NCBI RefSeq assembly: GCF_001750685.1 | Contig: NZ_CP017269.1 | Span: 806,001 to 870,000, forward strand | DNA: 64,000 nt | Reading direction: 5' to 3' | Source of the DNA: Geosporobacter ferrireducens | Lineage (GTDB): Bacteria > Bacillota > Clostridia > Peptostreptococcales > Thermotaleaceae | Shown here: piece by piece, positions 17,245 through 25,241 of the stretch | Position numbering within the stretch: position 1 is the stretch's first letter | Layout: each line of letters begins with the position of its first letter | Position numbers and translations under genes: made by a program | The notes under the pieces: model-generated | Seen by the model: the letters and a program-made list of their open reading frames with translations, nothing else | Databases searched by the model: none | What the model was told of the DNA's origin: nothing

Positions 17245-18126
17245 ATGGCTTTGTTTACCGGTTCCGGCGTAGCGCTGGTCACACCATTCCAAGAAGGCAA
17301 AATTAATTATCCTAAAACAGAAGAGCTTCTCAATTGGCATGTAGAGCAAGGTACAGATGCAATCATCGTTTGTGGAACTACTGGCGAATCTTCTACCATG
17401 AGCGATGAGGAACAAAAAGAGGCAATCCGCTTTGTCGTAGAAAAAATCAATGGAAGAATTCCTGTTATCGCAGGAACAGGCAGCAACTGTACGTCTCATG
17501 CAGTAGAAATGAGCAAATATGCAGAATCAGTAGGTGCTGATGGGCTGCTGGTCATTACCCCTTACTACAACAAAGCTACGCAGAAAGGCTTAATCACCCA
17601 TTTTACAACCATTGCCGATGCAGTAAATATTCCTATTATCATTTACAATGTACCTGGAAGAACAGGTCTCAACATTTCACCTGCTACCCTGGCAGCACTT
17701 GCAAAGCATCCGAACATCCAGGGTGTAAAAGAAGCCAGCGGAAATATCTCTCAGGTTGCAGAAATCGCACGGCTTGTTCCAGAAGACTTTTATATCTACT
17801 CCGGCAACGATGATATGATCGTGCCTCTAATGTCTCTAAGAGGTTCCGGTGTGATCTCTGTAGTGGCCAATGTGGCACCAAAGGATACCCATGATATGGT
17901 TCAAAAATTTATTGATGGTGATATTGCGGGTGCTTGCGCTCTGCAATTGGCAATGAAACCTTTGATTGATGCACTGTTTATTGAGGTAAACCCCATTCCT
18001 GTTAAGGCAGCGATGAATCTCATGGGTTACGCTGTAGGGGATCTCCGTCTTCCCCTTACAGAGATGGAGAGCGCTAATCTACAGATATTGAAATCCAGGA
18101 TGCAAGAGTATGGTTTAATCAAATAA
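17245..18126 (+). CDS. dapA: 4-hydroxy-tetrahydrodipicolinate synthase
   Basis: A 293-residue TIM-barrel aldolase that condenses pyruvate with aspartate semialdehyde, committing flux to diaminopimelate and lysine. The motif GTTGESSTM is near residue 43, the catalytic Tyr is in YYNKATQ near residue 106, YNVPGRTG is near residue 132, and the Schiff-base Lys is in GVKEASGN. I start at ATG 17245 because AAAGG lies nine bases before it; an in-frame TTG at 17227 overlaps that ribosome site. dapB follows 13 bases later. Confidence 0.97.
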   Translation: MALFTGSGVALVTPFQEGKINYPKTEELLNWHVEQGTDAIIVCGTTGESSTMSDEEQKEAIRFVVEKINGRIPVIAGTGSNCTSHAVEMSKYAESVGADGLLVITPYYNKATQKGLITHFTTIADAVNIPIIIYNVPGRTGLNISPATLAALAKHPNIQGVKEASGNISQVAEIARLVPEDFYIYSGNDDMIVPLMSLRGSGVISVVANVAPKDTHDMVQKFIDGDIAGACALQLAMKPLIDALFIEVNPIPVKAAMNLMGYAVGDLRLPLTEMESANLQILKSRMQEYGLIK

Positions 18127-18139
18127 AGGAGGTGCTCCT

Positions 18140-18895
18140 TTGATACGTGTAATATTAAACGGATGCAACGGAAAAATGGGCAGAGTTTTAGCCAAATTGA
18201 TAAACGAAGAGAAAAGTATGGAAGTCGTTGCAGGAATTGATCGTGAAATTGACAAATTTGACAATACTTTTCCTGTATACTCCAACATATTTTCCTGCTT
18301 AGAAAAAGGAGATGTACTAATCGATTTTTCTCATCCTAGTTCTATACGAAATACCTTGGCCTTTTGCGTAGAAACAAAAACGCCTATGGTTACTGCAACT
18401 ACTGGTTTAAGTGGAGAAGAAATGACCCTTTTTGTCGAGGCATCAAAATCCATTCCAGTCTTCCAATCCTCAAATATGGCGGTAGGTGTAAATGTAATCA
18501 TCGACTTAGCTGCACAAGCCGCAAATGCTTTAGGAAATACATTTGATATCGAAATCATCGAAAAGCACCATAACAAAAAGGTAGATTCCCCTAGTGGAAC
18601 CGCCTTCATGATTGCTAATGCATTAAATGAAACTTTTGAACAAAAAAAAGAGTATATCTATGGAAGACACGGCAATGAAGATCAACGTACAGAAAACCAT
18701 ATCGGCATACACGCAGTACGGGGTGGAACGATCGTCGGTGAACATACCGTCATATTCGCTGGTCCTGATGAGATTATAGAAATAAAACATACAGCGCTGT
18801 CTAAAGACATATTTGCCTTAGGTGCTATTCGAGCAGCGAAATTTATTACAGGTCAAAAAAATGGTTATTATAATATGAAAGACCTGATTAAATAA
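18140..18895 (+). CDS. dapB: 4-hydroxy-tetrahydrodipicolinate reductase
   Basis: A 251-residue NAD(P)H-dependent reductase, the next step after DapA. The N-terminal glycine loop is NGCNGKMGR at about residues 5-13. The catalytic segment [13 protein letters not shown] near residue 141 has the His and Lys pair, and RGGTIVGEH follows. Start is TTG 18140 preceded by AAAGGAGGTGC. It is tightly coupled to dapA and followed by dapD, so the four enzymes form one transcript. Confidence 0.97.
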   Translation: MIRVILNGCNGKMGRVLAKLINEEKSMEVVAGIDREIDKFDNTFPVYSNIFSCLEKGDVLIDFSHPSSIRNTLAFCVETKTPMVTATTGLSGEEMTLFVEASKSIPVFQSSNMAVGVNVIIDLAAQAANALGNTFDIEIIEKHHNKKVDSPSGTAFMIANALNETFEQKKEYIYGRHGNEDQRTENHIGIHAVRGGTIVGEHTVIFAGPDEIIEIKHTALSKDIFALGAIRAAKFITGQKNGYYNMKDLIK

Positions 18896-18935
18896 AAATC
18901 GATTATATTTTTTAATGAAAGGATTGAATATACTA

Positions 18936-19673
18936 ATGACGACGGAAAGAGAACTAGAAAATAAAGGACTGGACTTAACTGATCCTTACGCCATTGCTCG
19001 TTATATAAAAGAAGCAAAAAAATCTACCCCGGTAAAAGTCTATGTGGATGGTTCTCTAGCAGCCTTTTCACAAGAAGGTGTTCAAAAATTTGGCCATGAT
19101 AATTTCTGGGTACTATTTGGAGAGCATGAAACGGTTGCAAAATTCTTAGAAACCTATCAAGAGCATATTTCAAACTATGTTCTTGAAAATGATAGAAGAA
19201 ATTCTGCCATCCCTATGCTGGATCTGAAAAAAATCAATGCCCGTATCGAACCAGGCGCTATTATCCGAGATCGTGTAAAGATTGGAAACCATGCAGTGAT
19301 TATGATGGGTGCCGTTATCAATATTGGTTCTGAAATCGGAGATGGTACAATGATCGATATGAATGCGGTGCTTGGAGCCAGAGCTACTGTAGGAAAAAAT
19401 GTTCATGTAGGTGCAGGCGCTGTTCTAGCTGGTGTATTGGAGCCTCCAAGTGCAACACCAGTGATTATTGAGGATAATGTAATGATTGGCGCCAATGCAG
19501 TAATCTTGGAAGGTGTAAAGGTAGGAAAAAGCGCGGTGGTTGCCGCTGGCTCCGTAGTTACAAGGGATGTCCCGCCTGATTGTGTGGTAGCTGGTATTCC
19601 CGCACGGATCATCAAAGAAAAGGATGCACAAACAGCTGATAAAACAAAGCTTCTGGACGATTTAAGAGGATAG
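18936..19673 (+). CDS. dapD: tetrahydrodipicolinate N-acetyltransferase
   Basis: A 245-residue acetyl-CoA-dependent enzyme of the acetylase branch of diaminopimelate synthesis (also called DapH). The N-terminal domain contains [19 protein letters not shown]. The C-terminal left-handed beta-helix shows many hexapeptide repeats (for example [29 protein letters not shown]) and ends with [23 protein letters not shown] chose ATG 18936; an earlier in-frame ATG at 18915 sits on the ribosome site AAAGGA. Last gene of the operon. The matching aminotransferase is not in the window; a candidate deacetylase is divergent at 13462. Confidence 0.95.
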   Translation: MTTERELENKGLDLTDPYAIARYIKEAKKSTPVKVYVDGSLAAFSQEGVQKFGHDNFWVLFGEHETVAKFLETYQEHISNYVLENDRRNSAIPMLDLKKINARIEPGAIIRDRVKIGNHAVIMMGAVINIGSEIGDGTMIDMNAVLGARATVGKNVHVGAGAVLAGVLEPPSATPVIIEDNVMIGANAVILEGVKVGKSAVVAAGSVVTRDVPPDCVVAGIPARIIKEKDAQTADKTKLLDDLRG

Positions 19674-19683
19674 TAACAAATAA

Positions 19684-19716
19684 AAAATGCCAATAGCGAT
19701 TTTTACGCTATTGGCA
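19684..19716. terminator. bidirectional terminator between dapD and hpt
   Basis: ATGCCAATAGCG / CGCTATTGGCAT stem around ATTTTTA, with an A-run before and a T-rich tail after. Confidence 0.85.
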
Positions 19717-19725
19717 TCTTCATTT

Positions 19726-20256
19726 TTAATCTACAAAAGCAAAAACATAGGGAATGTTTCGGTAATAATCTCCATAGTTTAACCCATAACCGACAATGAA
19801 TTTATCAGGGATGGTATAGCCGATATAATCTGCCTCTAATACAGTCTTTCTTCTGGAAGGCTTGTCCAATAACACACAGCTCTTGATGCTGGCAGGATTC
19901 TTCTTGCGGAGATGCTCTAAAACAAATTTCATCGTTAGACCTGTATCTGCAATATCATCTACTACTAGGATATCATAACCCTCTACACTTTCTTGAACAT
20001 CATATAGAATTTCCACTTGTCCGGTAGATTCTGTGCCATGTCCATAACTTGAGGTTGCCATAAACGCAATTTTCACTGGCGCATCAATCTCCCGCACTAA
20101 ATCCGCTGTAAAGATAAAACTTCCCTTTAATAGAGATACTACCAGAAGTTTTTTGCCTTGATAATCTACAGCAATTTGATTTCCCAGTTCCTGTACCCGC
20201 TTATGTATATCTTCTCTGGTAAACAGAACCTCTTTTCTTTTTTTCTCTATATCCAT
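19726..20256 (-). CDS. hpt: hypoxanthine phosphoribosyltransferase
   Basis: A 176-residue purine salvage enzyme converting hypoxanthine or guanine with PRPP to IMP or GMP. The PRPP loop VVDDIADTGLT is intact near residue 97, SLLKGS near 40 is the pyrophosphate loop, and KFIVGYGLNY near 152 the base-contact region. ATG 20256 is preferred because GGAGGG lies ten bases upstream. Monocistronic, convergent with the dap operon. Confidence 0.96.
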   Translation of the reverse strand: MDIEKKRKEVLFTREDIHKRVQELGNQIAVDYQGKKLLVVSLLKGSFIFTADLVREIDAPVKIAFMATSSYGHGTESTGQVEILYDVQESVEGYDILVVDDIADTGLTMKFVLEHLRKKNPASIKSCVLLDKPSRRKTVLEADYIGYTIPDKFIVGYGLNYGDYYRNIPYVFAFVD

Positions 20257-20408
20257 TTTTCTAATTCCCTCCATAATCCTTCATTTTCCATCAATTTCTG
20301 CTATAATTAATAACTATTCTAATCGAAATCAATTTCTTTGTCAAATAGAATACCCTGTCTGCTCGCAGATTATTTAACATTTCAAGAGAATTAAAATATA
20401 CCGGCAGC

Positions 20409-21695
20409 TTATTGCATATTTTGCATAATCCCTAAAATTACATCATCTGTAACCGTCATGCCTTCAATCCCAAGCTGTCCCAAATTTTTTATAGATTCCT
20501 CAGCAGTTAAGCCTACAATTCCGTTTTTTGCTGGTACAATCACGCACTGCATGGCCAGCAAAGCCGATTGTATTGCAGTGGCGGCAGCTGTAGCAAGCTT
20601 TAGTGCGCAGCCTACTTTAGCACCGTCGCAAACCATCCCGGCGATATTGGCCACCATGTTTTTGATCGTGCCATTTATTTTTTCTTCATCCGCCCCCATC
20701 AGCCATGCAATGGCTACTGAAGCTCCAGTAGCTGCTGCAACCCCGCAGCCGCAAAGGGCTGATAGTCTTCCGGTGTAATGCTTGATATATCCAGTAACAA
20801 TATGACTAATCGCCAATGCCCTTGCATAGCTTTCCTTTGTAGCATCGAATTTTTTCTGATAAGCAGCGATAGGCAAAATCGCTGTTAAGCCATGATTTCC
20901 ACTGCCGTTACTGCTCATAACGGGAATAGGCGCTCCTGACATTCGTGCATCTGCTCCTGCTGCCGTCAACATCATAGCATAGTTTATCAAATCATCAGAT
21001 AGAATTCCTTTATTCATATTATCAAGGAATCCCCTACCCACACCCATGCCCATCGAGTTCTCCAATGCAGCCTTTGCCACCTGCGCATTCATCTCCAGAC
21101 CATCTAAAAGAAAGGCCAACTCTTGCCAATCGATACTTTCTATTGCAGCAATAATTTCAAAGATCGATGTCCGATATAATTCAGAGACATTTACTTTTTC
21201 TAGTGTTTCATTTGTCATAGAATTCAAAAGCACCGTACCATTCTGTTCTAAATATACAAATTGATTATGTTTTTCTGATATTATCACCTTTGCAGAACTT
21301 TGCTTTGATTGAATGGTCACTTCTACATAAACCTTCTCTTGCGTATCTTTGATTTCAAGGCAGACAATCTTTCTTTTTACCATCTCTTTAGCCAGTTGGA
21401 TTTCACGATCTCCTAGTTTTTCTAATACCTGAAGCTCTTTCTCAGGCTTTCCTCCTACAATCCCTAATGCGCCGGCAATCTGCAGGCCCACTTCATCTGT
21501 ATAAGGTATTCCAACACACAAACCGTTTTTATAGATATTGGGGCTGACCAGAATATTTACGTTGCTGATCTCCTCGTTGTTAATAAGCTCCCTTGCCTTT
21601 GCACAAGCCAATGCTACAGCTACAGGCTCTGTACATCCTAATGCCGGAACTACTTCGGCTTTTAATGTATTAATAATTTGAGCTTTTAGATTCAT
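20409..21695 (-). CDS. cdsB: L-cysteine desulfidase, CdsB/CyuA (UPF0597) family
   Basis: About 428 residues, belonging to the UPF0597/YhaM family. Its characterised members CyuA and CdsB are oxygen-sensitive 4Fe-4S enzymes that split L-cysteine to pyruvate, ammonia and sulfide. Family features are LGCTEPVAVALA near residue 20, a Gly-Asn-rich core GSGNHGLTAI, and the paired cysteine motif LCGCGVAAATGA, expected to hold the cluster with the GCTEP cysteine. ATG 21695 has AGGAG eight bases upstream. A perfect sigma-54 promoter and a CdsR-like activator gene lie upstream, matching the Clostridioides difficile cdsR-cdsB arrangement. Function as cysteine desulfidase is therefore strongly suggested. 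Confidence 0.85.
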   Translation of the reverse strand: MNLKAQIINTLKAEVVPALGCTEPVAVALACAKARELINNEEISNVNILVSPNIYKNGLCVGIPYTDEVGLQIAGALGIVGGKPEKELQVLEKLGDREIQLAKEMVKRKIVCLEIKDTQEKVYVEVTIQSKQSSAKVIISEKHNQFVYLEQNGTVLLNSMTNETLEKVNVSELYRTSIFEIIAAIESIDWQELAFLLDGLEMNAQVAKAALENSMGMGVGRGFLDNMNKGILSDDLINYAMMLTAAGADARMSGAPIPVMSSNGSGNHGLTAILPIAAYQKKFDATKESYARALAISHIVTGYIKHYTGRLSALCGCGVAAATGASVAIAWLMGADEEKINGTIKNMVANIAGMVCDGAKVGCALKLATAAATAIQSALLAMQCVIVPAKNGIVGLTAEESIKNLGQLGIEGMTVTDDVILGIMQNMQ

Positions 21696-21758
21696 ATCCA
21701 TTTCTCCTCTCTCTTCTTTGTACGTTAAATCTATAGGTTGGTTTCCTATGGTTTAATC

Positions 21759-21836
21759 GTAGGGGAGAACAGCGTTCTCCCGTTATATAGATACCTATCG
21801 ACGGACGAACACTGTTCGTCCCTACATGCTCATCGT
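21759..21836. repeat. palindromic MITE-like repeat, copy 1
   Basis: Ends in terminal inverted repeats GTAGGG/CCCTAC and contains two internal palindromes, GGGAGAAC/GTTCTCCC and GGACGAAC/GTTCGTCC. GC content is well above the surrounding DNA. Confidence 0.75.
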
Positions 21837-22003
21837 TTCTTTTGTAAGATCGGCGGGCCCCTCTCCGACCCTCCTCACCGTTACACTATTCGGGTGGGCC
21901 GGGTCGTCCACCTCTGCAAGCAGGTATCAGGATGATGCGTCACAACAGAGGAACACCACAGGGAGTGTTCCATGCATCACATACCGACAGGCTGTTATTT
22001 CCT

Positions 22004-22066
22004 GTAGGGGAGAACATTGTTCTCCCGATGCATATCATTAGCGGGCGCACACTGTGCTCCCCTACA
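22004..22066. repeat. palindromic MITE-like repeat, copy 2
   Basis: Begins GTAGGGGAGAACATTGTTC and ends with CTCCCCTACA, the same architecture as copy 1 at 21759 but about 15 bases shorter. Confidence 0.75.
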
Positions 22067-22093
22067 TTGTCTCCAACATAAGGATAGCGGTAA

Positions 22094-22165
22094 GGGCAGA
22101 CCTGTGTGTCTGCCCAAAGAGACGGCAAAATTAACGGGTGGACACATAGGTCCACACTCCACCAA
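22094..22165. repeat. related palindrome pair in the cdsB leader
   Basis: GGGCAGAC...GTCTGCCC (about 22096-22117) followed by GTGGAC...GTCCAC near 22140-22156. The first palindrome matches units in the repeats at 39516 and 46862. The stretch 21840-22003 between copies is also GC-rich and looks non-coding. Confidence 0.6.
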
Positions 22166-22254
22166 TATGTCCCATTATACAACTACTGCGCCATAGAAAT
22201 AAAAAAGTATAAAACATGCAGGACAATTCGAAAAACCCTCTCTATTTGTACTTT

Positions 22255-22270
22255 TGCAAAATCTGTGCCA
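22255..22270 (-). promoter_or_regulatory. sigma-54 promoter of cdsB
   Basis: Minus strand TGGCACAGATTTTGCA is a perfect -24/-12 element (TGGCAC-N5-TTGCA). Transcription should begin near 22244, giving a leader of about 550 bases before cdsB. Confidence 0.88.
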
Positions 22271-22310
22271 CATGAAAAGCATTGGTATTTCAATAGCAGC
22301 AAATAAACTC

Positions 22311-22375
22311 GTCTCAAAATGAGACCAGTTTGGCATTAAAAAATCTCAAAATGAGATTTTATATCATTTTGAGAT
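22311..22375 (-). promoter_or_regulatory. candidate enhancer dyads for the sigma-54 activator
   Basis: GTCTCAAAATGAGAC at 22311-22325, ATCTCAAAATGAGAT at 22343-22357, and the half-related ATCATTTTGAGAT at 22363-22375. The shared core is TCTCA-N3-TGAGA. They lie 40-105 bases upstream of the -24 element, where NtrC-type activators bind. Confidence 0.6.
22336..22375 (-). terminator. terminator of the sigma-54 activator gene, overlapping the dyads
   Basis: Minus strand AATCTCAAAATGA and TCATTTTGAGATT form a 13-bp perfect stem, then TTTT. The stem begins 3 bases past the activator stop codon and uses the same sequence as two of the dyads. Confidence 0.7.
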
Positions 22376-22377
22376 TC

Positions 22378-24147
22378 TTATAATTGATAATCCTTCATTT
22401 TTCGATAGAGAGTGGCACGACTAATTCCCAGTACCTCAGCTGCTTTGTCAATGGCTTGCTTGGATCCGCCAAAAGCTTTTAATGCTTTTTGAATTTCTTG
22501 CCGCTCTAACTCTTTGATTGGCATGATCATATTTTCCTCTCTAAAAATCATGCTTACTATCTCTTTACGCTTTAACCGATTCGGCAGGTCTCCATCTACG
22601 ATCTTTTCCCCACTGCACATATTGACCGCATATTCTATCGTATTTTCTAATTCTCTGACATTCCCCGGCCAAGGATAGGTAATCAACCGACTTAAAGCAT
22701 TAGAATCCATCCCTTTGACGTTTTTCTCCAGCTTGCGATTGCATTTTTCTAAAAGTGCCTTTACCAGTATAGGAATGTCTTCCTGCCGGTCCCGTAAAGG
22801 CGGAATGTTGATAGGAATCACATTCAAGCGATAAAAGAGATCTTTTCGAAATTCTCCATCATTCACTTTTTCTTCTAAATTCTTGTTGGTAGCAGCAATT
22901 ACACGCACATTTATCGAAATATAATCCTTAGCCCCCACCTTTTCAATTACACTTTCTTGAAGGACTCTTAAAAGCTTCGTTTGTAAATGCAATGGCATAT
23001 CTCCAATTTCGTCTAAAAAAATCGTCCCTCGATTCGCCAATTCAAATTTTCCTGACTTTCCACCGCGCTTTGCTCCTGTAAAAGCACCTTCTTCATATCC
23101 AAAAAGCTCGCTCTCTAACAGCTGCTCTGGAATGGCTGCACAATTAATCGGAATAAAGGGTTCTTTTCTTCTACTACTATGATAGTGAATGGCTCTGGCA
23201 AAAAGCTCTTTACCAGTACCACTCTCTCCCTGAATCAGTATCGTAGAGGTTGATTGGGCGGCTCTTTCGGCCTCTTTTTTCACTCTCACTAAACAACTAC
23301 TATTGCCAATAATATTTTCCAGGCTGGTTTCGATCATTCCTGTAGTAATATCGTTTACAGTCTTTAGTGCTTCTGATATTTTCATAAAACTAAAGACAAT
23401 GCCAACAGCTTCATTCTCCATCAGGATAGGATTTGCATTAAAAATCCCACGCATTCTGTGCCCATCTCTGTAATAAGCAAATTCTTTATTCGTTAATCGG
23501 CAACGCTTTTTTAATAGCTCCTCGAAAGAAATATTCTCTAAAAGTTGTTGTATTTTCATTCTTTCCAGAAGGCCTTCTCCGATACCAAAAAATTCTTCTG
23601 CTTTTCGATTAAAATGAATGCATCTTCCTTCTTGGTTCACCGCAATAATTCCACTGTCTACCGCATCCAATATGGTTTCCAACTCTCTTGCCAAAAGCTT
23701 TATTCTTTCAGTTTTTTCCTCTTCTACTAACTTTGCAGCAATCAAATCTGACATCCGATTTAAAAACTCCATCAGATTATCTTTATTGTGCAGTACTGCA
23801 TGCTTTTGCTCTCTGCTGAAGGCAATTAAGCCGATGACACCAATAACTTTTTTCTCTATTTTGATAGGACAACATACCTGTGCATACTCGCGGCAATGCA
23901 TTTTTTCCGTACATCGCAGACAAGCACCATGCTCACCGGGGTTTTCGATCATAAACCCTTCTCCCTGCTGTAACGCATAGCTAAATACAGAGTTCTCATT
24001 TAGTCTTGTTCCAATTTGCTCCACATAACAGCCTGTTGCAGCAATTCTATTCAGTTTATGATCTACAATGGTTACATCTACTTTGATTACACTGGCTATA
24101 ACCTCCGCAATATGTTGTACGCTGGAAGCAATTCGAGACAGATCCAT
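22378..24147 (-). CDS. cdsR: sigma-54-dependent activator, CdsR-like
   Basis: About 589 residues. Order: an N-terminal GAF-like sensor (to about 155) with five clustered cysteines C76, C79, C85, C92 and C93; a PAS domain (about 160-265); an AAA+ domain with Walker A GESGTGK at 307-313, the sigma-54 contact loop GAFTGA at 354-359 and DEIGDMP; and a C-terminal Fis-type helix-turn-helix ending GISRATLYRKMKDYQL. The cysteine cluster could sense thiols, metal or redox state. ATG 24147 has AAAGGA nine bases upstream. It lies directly upstream of a sigma-54 promoter driving the CdsB-type gene, so it most likely activates cysteine breakdown. The name is by context. Confidence 0.85.
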   Translation of the reverse strand: MDLSRIASSVQHIAEVIASVIKVDVTIVDHKLNRIAATGCYVEQIGTRLNENSVFSYALQQGEGFMIENPGEHGACLRCTEKMHCREYAQVCCPIKIEKKVIGVIGLIAFSREQKHAVLHNKDNLMEFLNRMSDLIAAKLVEEEKTERIKLLARELETILDAVDSGIIAVNQEGRCIHFNRKAEEFFGIGEGLLERMKIQQLLENISFEELLKKRCRLTNKEFAYYRDGHRMRGIFNANPILMENEAVGIVFSFMKISEALKTVNDITTGMIETSLENIIGNSSCLVRVKKEAERAAQSTSTILIQGESGTGKELFARAIHYHSSRRKEPFIPINCAAIPEQLLESELFGYEEGAFTGAKRGGKSGKFELANRGTIFLDEIGDMPLHLQTKLLRVLQESVIEKVGAKDYISINVRVIAATNKNLEEKVNDGEFRKDLFYRLNVIPINIPPLRDRQEDIPILVKALLEKCNRKLEKNVKGMDSNALSRLITYPWPGNVRELENTIEYAVNMCSGEKIVDGDLPNRLKRKEIVSMIFREENMIMPIKELERQEIQKALKAFGGSKQAIDKAAEVLGISRATLYRKMKDYQL

Positions 24148-24193
24148 CGCTACCATTCCTTTTCTGTCTATTTTCTACAATTAGTATATCAAA

Positions 24194-24227
24194 AAAAAGG
24201 CCAAACTTTTAGTCCAGCCTTTTAATT
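24194..24227 (-). terminator. terminator of the PfkB kinase gene
   Basis: AAGGCTGGAC / GTTTGGCCTT stem around TAAAA, followed by TTTTTT on the minus strand; overlaps the gene's last codons. Confidence 0.75.
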
Positions 24228-25141
24228 TTTATCTCATCATTAAATTTATTTACCAGTTCTCTGCTAATATATCCTACTTTTTCTTCCAAGGCATTGGCAC
24301 TTCCCGCCGCCACTGCATATTTGAAGGCTTCCTTAATATCTTGATTGCGGTAAAGCGCAACAGCAAATCCTGCAACAAAAGCATCTCCACAACCAATGGT
24401 GTTAATAGCCGATATCTTAGGTGCACATATCTTATAAATTCCTTCTGGCGTCGTAAAAATAGCTCCTTTTTCTCCAAGAGAAATCGCCACTACTTGAATT
24501 CCTTGTCTGCATATGTATTTTGACTCATATATAATTTTATATTCACAATCTAAATCATAGCCTGCTAATTCTTGCAATTCTTCTAAATTCGGTTTTATCA
24601 TAAAGGGTTTAGCCTTTATGGCTTCTTCTAAGTAACTTCCACTGGCATCAATAATCATGCGGACATTGTTGTCTCTGGCAATCTTCACCATATCCCCATA
24701 AATCGTTTTTGGAAGTCCTGGAGGCACAGTACCTGATGCCACAATGACTTCACTGTATTTTAAGACCTTTACAAATTCTTTTACAAAAGCATTGAGTTCT
24801 TTTTTTGAAACCATAGGCCCCTTTTCATCCATAATGGTCTCTGTTTGATTCAATGGATCTACAATAGCAGTGAAGATTCTCGAAGCCTCCTGAATCCATA
24901 CAAAGGAAGTATGAATATTAAGCTTTTCCAACTCTTCTCTGATAAATTGTCCAGATCTGCCACCTAACAGGCCCGTAGCATTAACATTTTCTCCTAACAG
25001 AGCAGCCACCCTTGCTACGTTCAGCCCTTTCCCTCCGGCAGACACTTTTACATCATCAATAGTATATTTTTTATTTGGTTTAAAATCCTTGATGATATAA
25101 GACCGATCGATGGCCGGATTCAAAGTAACTGTCGTAATCAT
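24209..25141 (-). CDS. 1-phosphofructokinase-family (PfkB) hexose-phosphate kinase
   Basis: A 310-residue ribokinase-fold sugar-phosphate kinase of the FruK/LacC group. VTLNPAIDRS at the N-terminus, substrate loop SAGGKGLNVAR near residue 36, and the anion hole and catalytic base INTIGCGDAFVAGFA near 253 are conserved. The usual GAGD reads GCGD, which some active homologues also have. Fructose 1-phosphate or tagatose 6-phosphate is the likely substrate. A second, operon-embedded fruK lies at 52213, so this orphan copy may serve another sugar. ATG 25141 has a GGAGATTG site. Confidence 0.87.
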   Translation of the reverse strand: MITTVTLNPAIDRSYIIKDFKPNKKYTIDDVKVSAGGKGLNVARVAALLGENVNATGLLGGRSGQFIREELEKLNIHTSFVWIQEASRIFTAIVDPLNQTETIMDEKGPMVSKKELNAFVKEFVKVLKYSEVIVASGTVPPGLPKTIYGDMVKIARDNNVRMIIDASGSYLEEAIKAKPFMIKPNLEELQELAGYDLDCEYKIIYESKYICRQGIQVVAISLGEKGAIFTTPEGIYKICAPKISAINTIGCGDAFVAGFAVALYRNQDIKEAFKYAVAAGSANALEEKVGYISRELVNKFNDEIKIKRLD

Positions 25142-25241
25142 ACAATCTCCTTCTCATGCCTACAAATTTCAAACAAAAAGTACAAATTATATTATAAGTG
25201 AAAACATCCTATGATGCAAAGACTTTTTACGCGGATTTTGT

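Noticed and set aside
21759..22165. Possible CRISPR array
   Set aside because: Units are palindromes of unequal length and sequence without regular spacers, and no cas genes are near.
21738..22306. Short open frames on both strands in the gap between cdsB and the sigma-54 promoter
   Set aside because: They have no ribosome sites, contain repeat palindromes and change composition abruptly; they read as non-coding repeats.
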